Below, piece after piece: positions 1 through 6,427 of a stretch of DNA of 7,511 nt. The DNA is taken from contig JBFLYK010000098.1 in NCBI GenBank assembly GCA_040756995.1, positions 1 through 7,511 on the forward strand, in the 5' to 3' direction. Position 1 is the stretch's first letter; the number at the start of each line of letters is the position of its first letter. This DNA is from BP-133 sp040756995 (GTDB lineage: Bacteria > Actinomycetota > Acidimicrobiia > IMCC26256 > BP-133). Under the pieces are notes generated by a model, which saw only the letters and a program-made list of their open reading frames with translations, was not told the origin of the DNA and ran no database searches. The position numbers were made by a program, and so were the translations under genes.

Positions 1-60
1 AACGTGATCCAGATCAAAGAGAGGGCCTATCAGACGGTGCAGAGGAACGTCTGTGTCTGA
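1..60 (+). CDS. 3' end of a gene, possibly an ABC substrate-binding protein (partial)
   Basis: Only the last 19 codons and a TGA stop are inside the window, reading NVIQIKERAYQTVQRNVCV. That this is coding is supported by the 3' end of the minus-strand gene at the other window end, whose last 19 residues match at 12 positions with the same length to the stop. The pattern V-x-Q-I-K-x-x-x-Y-x-T-V is reminiscent of the closing beta strand of Peripla_BP_6 (LivJ-type) binding proteins, which often end in a 'v-q-i-k-d-G-k-y-v-p-v'-like stretch. The adjacent importer lacks a binding protein, so this identity fits the context. The product name is inference from a short tail; the Cys one residue from the end is not something I can assign to a known subfamily. 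Confidence 0.6.
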   Translation, partial: NVIQIKERAYQTVQRNVCV

Positions 61-102
61 TCGACCCCATGATCGACCCTTTGGCAGCCATCAACGATGC
101 TC

Positions 103-122
103 CGGCCCGGCCGCCGGGGCCG
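103..122 (+). other. GC-rich stem-loop between the upstream gene and the secreted protein gene
   Basis: CGGCCCGG at 103-110 pairs with CCGGGGCCG at 114-122, leaving a 3-nt loop and one bulged G. It lies 42 bases after the upstream stop and directly before the ribosome binding site at 124-128. There is no T-run after it, so it may be a weak terminator or attenuator for the preceding gene, or a chance product of high GC. Confidence 0.3.
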
Positions 123-123
123 C

Positions 124-128
124 GGGAG
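124..128 (+). promoter_or_regulatory. Ribosome binding site deciding the start at 136
   Basis: GGGAG sits 7 nt before the ATG at 136. The earlier in-frame ATG at 97 has no comparable site upstream and would put 13 extra residues, several of them Arg and Gly, in front of the signal peptide. This favours 136. Confidence 0.6.
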
Positions 129-135
129 TGTTCTC

Positions 136-708
136 ATGATGCGATCCCACACCGGCCGAATGAAGCTCATGCTGGCCGCCGGGAGCGCGGTAGTCGCAAG
201 CTGGGTGCTGCCCGTCGGTCGGGCGGTGGCGCAGCCGCTCCTGTCACCCGAAGCAGAGATGTCCACCGCCGGGCGCCTGGGCGCGGCGCCTTCGGGCAAC
301 GAAAACAAGAGGGCGTTCGGGCTGTCGGCGGCAGCCGATCTGGTCCGGGCCGGCGGAACGGCGGGCGTCGCCACCGGTGGGGGGCTGGTGCTCGGGTTGG
401 TAACCGGGCCGCTGGCCGGGGTCCCGAGCGTCGGCCCGGGCCTGGCTGACCAGGCGACGAAGATCTGGGGGGCCTTGCAGACCTCGATCGCTGACGGCGC
501 CGTGGCCGCCGCCGAAGGGATCAGCCAAGGGGCCGAACCGCTCGCTCCCGCGCTGAACCAGATCAGCGTCCCAGTGGTCACGACCGCCGACTCGCTGGCT
601 TCGTCCAGCGCTGCTGCCGAGGAGCACCTCACGAGGTTCGGGATTCGAACGAACCTCGTCTCCTATCCATTCGGGACCGGAGCGCAGCTGGCCCGCGCGC
701 TCATGTAA
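136..708 (+). CDS. Small secreted protein of unknown function
   Basis: The 190-residue product is not a family I recognise. It begins with a typical Sec signal peptide: basic n-region (R3, R8, K10), hydrophobic core at about residues 11-27, and an A-V-A cleavage site at 30-32 with the mature chain starting at Q33. The mature part is about 158 residues, rich in Ala, Gly and Ser, with a Gly/Val/Leu-rich stretch around residues 75-105 and no cysteines in the mature chain, so it is not a lipoprotein. No catalytic motif is visible. The gene is first in the cluster, 37 bp ahead of the next gene on the same strand, which suggests co-transcription with the importer and a role outside the membrane. 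An in-frame ATG at 97 could extend it by 13 residues. The signal peptide is seen; any link to transport is inference. Confidence 0.75.
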   Translation: MMRSHTGRMKLMLAAGSAVVASWVLPVGRAVAQPLLSPEAEMSTAGRLGAAPSGNENKRAFGLSAAADLVRAGGTAGVATGGGLVLGLVTGPLAGVPSVGPGLADQATKIWGALQTSIADGAVAAAEGISQGAEPLAPALNQISVPVVTTADSLASSSAAAEEHLTRFGIRTNLVSYPFGTGAQLARALM

Positions 709-731
709 CCGAATCACCTACGCAGGGCCGA

Positions 732-736
732 GGAGG
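732..736 (+). promoter_or_regulatory. Ribosome binding site inside a possible hairpin loop
   Basis: GGAGG lies 9 nt before the ATG at 746. It falls in the 15-nt loop of a possible 6-bp stem, CCTACG at 717-722 with CGTAGG at 738-743. The site is strong; the stem is short and may be chance. Confidence 0.6.
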
Positions 737-745
737 ACGTAGGGA

Positions 746-1300
746 ATGACGATGACACTGCCCCTGGATCACGACCGAGCCGCCGAGGTCGAAGACTACA
801 GCCGCGGCGCTTTGGCCCACCGCCGCCGGCTGGCCGCGGCCGTCGCCCTGCTGGTCGCTGGCGCGATCGCCGTGATCGCAGGATGGATCGGTGCGACCGG
901 CACCCGGCTTGTGTCCGATCAGCTGTCCTATATCGCCAGCAGCAGCCTGACGGGCATCTTCCTGCTCGGTCTCGGCAGCGGCCTGGTCCTCGTCGACTTC
1001 ATGGCCGAGCAGAAGGCCGGGAACGAGGAGGTCCGCCGGTTGCTGACCAGCCTGTTGGATCAACAAGGGCGCACCGTCTCTCCGACGGAGTCCTTCCGCT
1101 CGACCGCTTCGCGCTCGGCGGGCCGAGCCGATGCACCGAGCTCGTCCAGGCTCGTCGCCGTGAAGGGCGGCCGGAAGATCCACCGTGCGGACTGCCCGCT
1201 CGTGGCCAACAAGAGCGGCGTCTACGACGTCGAACCCGGCGACTCCTCGCTGGACGGCTGTGGTGTCTGCGCGCCGACGCTCACCGAGTTGATCGTTTAG
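746..1300 (+). CDS. Two-TM membrane protein with C-terminal HxxxC...CxxC metal-site motif
   Basis: The 184-residue product has a soluble basic N-terminus (R26-R28), transmembrane segment 1 at about 29-50, a short loop, segment 2 at about 68-87, a charged helix (88-105) and a Ser/Thr/Arg-rich linker to about 134. The last 50 residues contain H146-x3-C150, then 21 residues, then C172-x2-C175. This spacing and the local text HRADCPLVANKSGV resemble small zinc-ribbon-like modules related to the Ada metal-binding domain, often found at the C-termini of actinobacterial proteins. Basic residues before segment 1 and the even number of segments place both ends in the cytoplasm, so the metal module would face the ATPases. 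The gene ends 24 bp before the permease. Metal binding is inferred from the motif; a sensory or regulatory role for the transporter is speculation. The start at 746 is supported by the GGAGG upstream. Confidence 0.85.
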   Translation: MTMTLPLDHDRAAEVEDYSRGALAHRRRLAAAVALLVAGAIAVIAGWIGATGTRLVSDQLSYIASSSLTGIFLLGLGSGLVLVDFMAEQKAGNEEVRRLLTSLLDQQGRTVSPTESFRSTASRSAGRADAPSSSRLVAVKGGRKIHRADCPLVANKSGVYDVEPGDSSLDGCGVCAPTLTELIV

Positions 1301-1324
1301 CGACGTCGCCGGGGAAAGAGCCAA

Positions 1325-3367
1325 ATGTTGACGATGACCTTCGTCGGGCTCGCGATCGGGTCCGTCTACGGGTTGACGGCCATGGGCCTCGTGCTCACCT
1401 ATCGGACGTCGGGCATCTTGAACCTGGCCCACGGCGCCACCGGAATGGTGGGGACGTACGTCTTCTGGCAGGCGCAGGCCCGCTGGGACTGGCCGATCGG
1501 ACTCGCCTTGCTCTTGAGCGTGGGGGTGGCTGGGCCCGCGCTGGGCGTGATCTCCTATGCGGTGCTCTTCCGGTGGGTCAAGAACCGGTCCACCGCCCAC
1601 CAGCTCACGGCAGCGGTGGCGCTCATGCTGGGGCTGCAAGGTCTGGCCTCGGTGGCCTGGGGCACCTTCTCCGTCGAGGTGCCGAGCATCTTCCCGTTCC
1701 ACCTCTACAAGGTTCCCGGCGATCTCGTCGTCTCCAGCGAGCAGCTCGGAACGATCGCCGTCACGATCGTGACCAGCGTGGCGGTCTGGTGGTACATCCA
1801 GCACACCCGGTTCGGTTTGCGGACCCGGGCCGTCGTCGACCGGGAGTTCATCGCCGAACTCACCGGCGAAGACACCACGCGGGTCCACATGATCAACTGG
1901 GGGTTGGCGGCGACCATTGCCACGATCTCGGGGATCCTCATCTCGACGGTGACGCTCCTCGATCCCGTCACCCTGACGCTGATCGTCATCCAGGCGATGG
2001 CCGTGGCCGTCGTCGGCCGCCTGCGCAGTCTTCCGGTGACCTATGTCGCCGGCCTCGGTCTCGGCATCCTCGAGGCGGCTCTCGCCAAGTACCTCCCGGG
2101 CGGCGCCGTCGCCCAGGGGCTCAAGATCTCGGCGTCGTTCCTGGTCCTGTACGGGGTGCTGATCGCCGGCTCCTACCTCTTCGGCCCGGATTTCATTCCC
2201 CGCCCCAGCCGCCTGCAGCGCGACGCCGGCGGCCTCGGACACACCGACGCCACCCGCATTGGGCCGGCTCTGGTGCTGATGGCCCTGACGGCGGTGGCGG
2301 TCTGGCCCGCCACCCCGTTCCAGCGCTTCCTCATCACGTCGGCCATCATCAGCGCCATCGCCCTGCTCGGGTTCGTGCTGATCACCGGGTTCGGCGGTGC
2401 CGTGGTGGTGTGCCAGGCGTCGTTCCAGGGGTTGGCGGCGATCGGTTTCGCCCGGATGGTCGCCGAATGGCACTGGCCGATGGTCGTCGCCCTGATTGGT
2501 GCACCGCTGGTCGCCGTCGTGGCCGGGCTCATGGTCGCCGTACCGGCGGCCAGGCTCACCGGCCTCCCCTTGGCCCTGTTGACGCTGGCCTTCGCCCTGT
2601 TCATCGACAACTTCGTCTTCAAGGTGCCGGAAATCGGGGGAACCTACGCCGGCTTCAAGGTGCCACGGCCGTCCGTCTTCGGGCTGGACCTCTCCTCCGA
2701 GATCGTCTTCGCCTACGTCTGCCTCGCCGTGTTGCTGGCCGCTGTCTTCGTGGTGAGAAACCTCGCCTCCGGCCGCAGCGGCCGGGTCTTCGGAGCGGTG
2801 AAGTACGCTCCGCTCGCCGCCGCAGCCTATGGCACGACGATCTGGCGGGTACGGCTTCCGCAGTTCATGCTCTCCTCGTTGCTGGCCGGACTCAGCGGCA
2901 CCCTGATCGCCATCCAGGTCCAGACGGTCTCGGCCATCCAGTTCGGCATCAACCAGTCGATCCTCCTGCTCGTCATCGCAGTCCTTGGCGGTATCGGCCG
3001 GCTCCATGGCCCGCTGCTCGCCGCCGGCCTGTTGCACTTCGGACCGGAGTTCGCGTCTCGCATGGGCGTCAGCGAGTACCTGCCTCTCATCTTTGCCTCA
3101 GGGGCGGCTGTCATGCTCCTGAGCGGTCGCGACGGCCTCGCCGGGCTGCTCGACCGGGCCGTGGGCTTCCTCGGGCGTCCCGGGACTCACCGCGGCAGAG
3201 GATCGCTGGGGCAGAAGATGGAGGTCGCCCGACAGGACCATCCCAATGGCACCGCCTCCGGCGGGCTGTCGTCCCGAGCCGTCGATGAGTCCGTAGCGAA
3301 CGGGTCGGGGAGCGGGGGGCGGCAACCGGTCGACACTCCGGTTCTCATTCGCAAGGGGGTCGTATGA
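1325..3367 (+). CDS. LivH-LivM fusion permease of a HAAT/LIV-type ABC importer
   Basis: This 680-residue polytopic membrane protein joins both permease subunits of a branched-chain amino acid-type importer, which in E. coli are separate LivH (about 308 aa) and LivM (about 425 aa). Residues 1-290 are LivH-like: the opening G-S-V-Y-G-L-T-A-M-G-L-V-L-T-Y-R-T-S-G-I-L-N-L-A-H-G is the family hallmark, and the cytoplasmic ATPase-coupling loop lies at about 163-190 (R-T-R-A-V-V-D...). A short polar linker (291-312) leads to the LivM-like half (313-600) with its coupling loop at about 483-510 and the closing V-L-G-G-I-G-R-L-H-G-P at 553-563. Residues 601-680 form a polar, Gly/Ser/Arg-rich tail that looks disordered. 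GGGGAAAG at 1311-1318 is the likely ribosome site. The stop overlaps the next start by 4 bp (ATGA). Family membership is firm; the substrate is unknown and need not be an amino acid. Confidence 0.95.
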   Translation: MLTMTFVGLAIGSVYGLTAMGLVLTYRTSGILNLAHGATGMVGTYVFWQAQARWDWPIGLALLLSVGVAGPALGVISYAVLFRWVKNRSTAHQLTAAVALMLGLQGLASVAWGTFSVEVPSIFPFHLYKVPGDLVVSSEQLGTIAVTIVTSVAVWWYIQHTRFGLRTRAVVDREFIAELTGEDTTRVHMINWGLAATIATISGILISTVTLLDPVTLTLIVIQAMAVAVVGRLRSLPVTYVAGLGLGILEAALAKYLPGGAVAQGLKISASFLVLYGVLIAGSYLFGPDFIPRPSRLQRDAGGLGHTDATRIGPALVLMALTAVAVWPATPFQRFLITSAIISAIALLGFVLITGFGGAVVVCQASFQGLAAIGFARMVAEWHWPMVVALIGAPLVAVVAGLMVAVPAARLTGLPLALLTLAFALFIDNFVFKVPEIGGTYAGFKVPRPSVFGLDLSSEIVFAYVCLAVLLAAVFVVRNLASGRSGRVFGAVKYAPLAAAAYGTTIWRVRLPQFMLSSLLAGLSGTLIAIQVQTVSAIQFGINQSILLLVIAVLGGIGRLHGPLLAAGLLHFGPEFASRMGVSEYLPLIFASGAAVMLLSGRDGLAGLLDRAVGFLGRPGTHRGRGSLGQKMEVARQDHPNGTASGGLSSRAVDESVANGSGSGGRQPVDTPVLIRKGVV

Positions 3368-4842
3368 CGCTGGAGCGCCTTCGCCGACTCGCTGTCGGGT
3401 TCGTCGGCGTGACCGCTGTCCTCATGCCGGCTGCAGCGCGAGCCGGGACGGATCGGACATCCCCGGCGGCGGGCAGCTTCGTCGAAGATCCAACGGGCGG
3501 GGACGACAACTCCTTCGTGTATCAGCTGCGGGGGGTCGCCGACGGGATCCGCCTCAGCTTCGACCGGGAGGCCTTCCTGCCCTTCAGCCCCATTGTCGAT
3601 CTCAAACTGGCGACGTCGGCGGCGACGATCGACTCGACCCCGGTGACAAACGTCCACTCGACCGTGGCCGACCCCGGGCTTCTCGGCAGCCTTGGATCGG
3701 CACTTCCCGTGCTCGGGTTCCCGGCCGGGCTCGTTCCGGCGTGGCCCCTGTCCGCTGATGCCAGCTACCCCAGCGGCCCCGCCGACGCGGTGTCTGGATT
3801 CGGAACGGACCAGTCGGTTCCCACCGATCCTGGTCTACTCCATGGCGAGAGTCACGCCGAGCTGGATCACGGCACCGGCCGGGCCCGAGCGGGCGGAGCG
3901 GCGCTCAGCGGCCTGTTCGACATTCGGGGAATGGCGTCCAGCGTGGACGTGAAGCGGGAGGGGACGCGCCTGGTCGGCCGGGCGCAAGCGACGCTGACTG
4001 GAGTGAGCCTGCTGGACGGCCTGATCCGGTTCGAGTCGCTCGCTTCGCTCGTCACGATCGATTGGCCCTCACCGGCCGAGAAGGCGGCGGTCACCAGGCA
4101 GCTGGAAGCGGCCGGCCTCACGGTCGCCGGGCTCCCCGTCCCCGTCCCGAAGGACACCCAGTCCAACCTCGGCACGACGATGAACACTGCGCTGCGCACC
4201 ATCGCCGGCGAACGGTTCTCGGTGGCCTTCGAACCGAAGAGCACCGAGGTGGCCGGTGGGGTCAAGGTGAGCGCACTCCGCTTCTTCGTCGACGGGAAAG
4301 TCCTCCCGGCAGTTCCGCCCTTCCTCGGTCAGGAGATCGATCGCTTCTACGTCGACCTGGCCGTCTCCGCTCTGAGCTACCAAGGAGAGTCCTTCGACCA
4401 GATCGGCCTCGACCCCCTGCCGTCACTCGGCGAGGGTTTGACCAACCCGGTAGTCGGCGAGCCGACGCCGAAGCCCGGGTTCGGGAACTCCGCCGCTTCG
4501 GTGGATTCCGGCGGCGCCGAGTCCGGGTTCGACGGAACGGCTGGCGCCGGCTTCGGGTCCGGTGCATTGGATGGAGCATCCCAGATCGGCTCATCCCCAC
4601 CCGGGTTGCCGCCCGCCGCCCCGGATCCGACAGCCGGGCAGACGACCGCCAGCGCCGCCCCATCGAGCTATGTGCCGGCGGTGGCGCAGGGCGACCTCAT
4701 CGGTACCATCGCCCGCCGGCTCGACCTCCTCAGGTTCATGATCGGCCCACTGATCCTGGCCGTGCCGGGGTTGGTGCTCTACGGACGATTCGTCGTGGCG
4801 CCCGCTGCCTCACCAATGGCGTCCGAGCTCCGCCGATGGTGA
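3364..4842 (+). CDS. Secreted protein with C-terminal transmembrane anchor, unknown function
   Basis: The 492-residue product starts with a Sec signal peptide (R7, R8, hydrophobic core 9-21, A-R-A at 25-27, mature from G28). Residues 28-360 form the extracytoplasmic part, with beta-type alternation and segments such as A-T-L-T-G-V-S-L-L-D-G-L-I at 209-221. These recall the choice-of-anchor P group of actinobacterial surface proteins, but that is a tentative resemblance. Residues 363-440 are a Pro/Gly/Ser/Ala-rich spacer like a wall-spanning linker. A single transmembrane helix at about 455-478 is followed by a short tail ending R-R-W, so the bulk faces outward and the C-terminus inward. There are no cysteines. 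The start overlaps the permease stop by 4 bp, with AAGGGGG at 3353-3359 as ribosome site, and the end overlaps the ATPase gene by 7 bp. It therefore sits inside the transporter operon, which suggests a surface partner such as a docking or capture protein (inference). Confidence 0.88.
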   Translation: MTLERLRRLAVGFVGVTAVLMPAAARAGTDRTSPAAGSFVEDPTGGDDNSFVYQLRGVADGIRLSFDREAFLPFSPIVDLKLATSAATIDSTPVTNVHSTVADPGLLGSLGSALPVLGFPAGLVPAWPLSADASYPSGPADAVSGFGTDQSVPTDPGLLHGESHAELDHGTGRARAGGAALSGLFDIRGMASSVDVKREGTRLVGRAQATLTGVSLLDGLIRFESLASLVTIDWPSPAEKAAVTRQLEAAGLTVAGLPVPVPKDTQSNLGTTMNTALRTIAGERFSVAFEPKSTEVAGGVKVSALRFFVDGKVLPAVPPFLGQEIDRFYVDLAVSALSYQGESFDQIGLDPLPSLGEGLTNPVVGEPTPKPGFGNSAASVDSGGAESGFDGTAGAGFGSGALDGASQIGSSPPGLPPAAPDPTAGQTTASAAPSSYVPAVAQGDLIGTIARRLDLLRFMIGPLILAVPGLVLYGRFVVAPAASPMASELRRW

Positions 4843-5648
4843 CACCGGTGACGATGATCGAGTCTGCCAGCGACCGGCTCGAAGCCAGCGAGGCGGTGCT
4901 CGACGTGAGCGGCGTCTCCGTCCGCTTCAGCGGCGTGAGCGCCCTCCGGGACGTGACGCTCACCGTCGGCAACGGACAGGTCGTGTCGCTGATCGGGCCC
5001 AACGGAGCCGGAAAGACGACCTTGTTCAACGTCATCGCCGGGGAGCAGCGACACGACAGCGGCACGGTGCGCCTCCTGGGAGAGGACACGTCACGGATGA
5101 CCCCCCAACAACGGTCGCACCGCGGCATCGTTCGCACTTTCCAGCGGATGGAACTGTTCGAGGGCCTCACCGTCGAGGAGAACCTCATCGTCGCCCGGGA
5201 ATTGGCAGGCCGCCTTCGCCTCGCCCGGGAGTTCCTGGTCCGTGACCGGATCTCAGACGGTGAACTCGTCGACGTGGCCGAGGTCCTCGAGGAATTGGGA
5301 CTCAATCGGGTAGCCAACCGGCTGGTCGGTGAACTACCGACCGGTCTCCGCCGCATGGTGGAGCTCGGCCGCACCCTGATGGTCCCCTGTCATCTCGTCC
5401 TTCTCGACGAGCCGACCTCCGGCTTGGACCCCGACGAGCGGGCGCTCATGAAGGGCATCATCCGGGGCATCGCCAACGTGGCCCGCCGGCGGTCGGTGCT
5501 GCTCGTGGAGCACGACATGGGTGTAGCCCTCGAACTCGCCGACCACGCCTACGTACTCGACTTCGGGGAGATCATCGCCGACGGGACCGCTGGCGAGGTG
5601 CGGGCTGATCCGAGGGTGCAGGCCGCCTATCTCGGGATGGGGCTGTGA
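4836..5648 (+). CDS. livG: LivG-type ATP-binding subunit of the HAAT/LIV ABC importer
   Basis: The 270-residue cytoplasmic ATPase is expected to pair with the LivF-type subunit and drive the fusion permease. The motifs are in order: Walker A G-P-N-G-A-G-K-T at 54-61, Q-loop Q103 in R-T-F-Q-R-M, signature L-P-T-G-L-R-R at 167-173, Walker B L-V-L-L-D-E-P at 187-193 with D191 and E192, D-loop S-G-L-D-P at 195-199, and switch H226. The R-T-F-Q text and the long insertion between Q-loop and signature mark it as LivG rather than LivF. The signature differs from the usual L-S-Y-G-Q-Q-R; I recall L-P-T-G forms from other actinobacterial LivG-like proteins, so this is probably a lineage trait. Alternative starts are GTG 4839 (GTGA overlap with the upstream stop), GTG 4848 and ATG 4854; none has a clear ribosome site, consistent with translational coupling. 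The end overlaps livF by 4 bp. Confidence 0.95.
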   Translation: MVTPVTMIESASDRLEASEAVLDVSGVSVRFSGVSALRDVTLTVGNGQVVSLIGPNGAGKTTLFNVIAGEQRHDSGTVRLLGEDTSRMTPQQRSHRGIVRTFQRMELFEGLTVEENLIVARELAGRLRLAREFLVRDRISDGELVDVAEVLEELGLNRVANRLVGELPTGLRRMVELGRTLMVPCHLVLLDEPTSGLDPDERALMKGIIRGIANVARRRSVLLVEHDMGVALELADHAYVLDFGEIIADGTAGEVRADPRVQAAYLGMGL

Positions 5649-6379
5649 CATCCGCGACCGTTCTCGACACCCGCTCGCTGGCGCTGCGGAACGTGACCGC
5701 CGGTTACGGCGCCTTGACCGTGCTGCAGGGTGCCAGTCTCGTCGTCCCTCCCGGCCACATCGTGGCGGTGTTCGGGCCGAACGGGGCCGGAAAGACCACG
5801 CTGCTGCGCTCCATCTTCGGTCAGGCCCACATCCGGAGCGGCTCGATCCGCTATGGGGAGGCCGAACTGCGGGGGCGGCCGGCTCATGACGTCGCGAAAC
5901 TCGGGATCTGCTACGTCACCGACGACCGTACGCTGTTCCCCAGCCTGACCGTCAGTGAGAATCTCGAGCTGTTCGGCCGCCCGAAGCTCGGCCCCTCGGA
6001 CCGGGAAGTCATCTACGAGCTGTTTCCCGTCCTCGCCGAACGACGCAAGCAGGCCGCCGGCACGCTGAGCGGCGGAGAGCAGCAGATGCTGGCGCTCGCC
6101 CGGGCCTTTGTCAGTGGGCAAAGCCTCGTCGCCGCCGATGAACTCTCGATGGGCTTGGCCCCGATCATTCTCGACCACATCTTCCAGATGCTGCGCCGCC
6201 TTCGCGACCAGGGCCGCAGTATCCTCCTCGTCGAGCAATACGTCGAACGGGCACTCCAAATCGCCGACATCGCCTATGTCTTGTGGAACGGCCGAATCGT
6301 CTTCGCCGGGGAGCCGGGCGAACTCACGGATCATGATGAACTCATGAGTCTCTACCAGACCGGCCGGCCGCTTCCGTGA
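5645..6379 (+). CDS. livF: LivF-type ATP-binding subunit of the HAAT/LIV ABC importer
   Basis: The 244-residue ATPase is the second nucleotide-binding subunit, close to the usual LivF length of about 235-240. Walker A G-P-N-G-A-G-K-T is at 44-51, the Q-loop region reads Y-V-T-D-D-R at 90-95, the signature L-S-G-G-E-Q-Q is intact at 141-147, Walker B and D-loop read A-A-D-E-L-S-M-G-L-A-P at 163-173 with E166 as catalytic base, and the switch region is L-L-V-E-Q at 194-198. Gln in place of the switch His is normal for LivF. The common Y-V-P-E-G-R is replaced by Y-V-T-D-D-R and D-E-P by D-E-L; I know the latter from actinobacterial homologues. The GTG start at 5645 overlaps the livG TGA (GTGA), so translation is coupled. 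A stem-loop begins two bases after the stop. Confidence 0.95.
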   Translation: MTSATVLDTRSLALRNVTAGYGALTVLQGASLVVPPGHIVAVFGPNGAGKTTLLRSIFGQAHIRSGSIRYGEAELRGRPAHDVAKLGICYVTDDRTLFPSLTVSENLELFGRPKLGPSDREVIYELFPVLAERRKQAAGTLSGGEQQMLALARAFVSGQSLVAADELSMGLAPIILDHIFQMLRRLRDQGRSILLVEQYVERALQIADIAYVLWNGRIVFAGEPGELTDHDELMSLYQTGRPLP

Positions 6380-6381
6380 CC

Positions 6382-6407
6382 GGCGGCGGCACCACCATGC
6401 CGCCGCC
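6382..6407 (+). terminator. Perfect 10-bp GC-rich stem-loop directly after livF
   Basis: GGCGGCGGCA at 6382-6391 is the exact reverse complement of TGCCGCCGCC at 6398-6407, with the 6-nt loop CCACCA. It starts two bases after the livF stop and ends 20 bases before the next gene. There is no U-tract, as is often the case for hairpin terminators in high-GC actinobacteria. It may end or attenuate transcription of the importer operon, or protect its 3' end. Confidence 0.5.
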
Positions 6408-6427
6408 CCGTACGCGTTGGCATCGGA

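Noticed and set aside
59..79. Direct repeat GATCGACCC with a 12-bp period after the first stop
   Set aside because: There are only two 9-bp copies; this is too little to call an operator or repeat element.
1300..1309. 10-bp palindrome GCGACGTCGC after the metal-motif gene
   Set aside because: Short palindromes are common in high-GC DNA; it lies inside an operon gap and has no second copy that would suggest an operator.
701..3037. Very long open frame on the minus strand opposite the permease (778 codons)
   Set aside because: It is a GC-bias shadow of the LivH-LivM gene. Its translation is rich in D, E, G, R, H and Q with no domain or membrane segment, while the plus-strand frame carries clear LivH and LivM motifs.
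883..3288. Long plus-strand open frame overlapping the metal-motif and permease genes (801 codons)
   Set aside because: It is Arg/Gly/Pro-rich low-complexity translation in the wrong phase, spanning two genes with recognisable products.
4062..4835. Upstream extension of the livG frame into the anchored-protein gene
   Set aside because: The extension is Arg-rich and featureless and overlaps the signal-peptide and anchor protein frame. LivG homology begins only after about 4880, so the start near 4836 is preferred.
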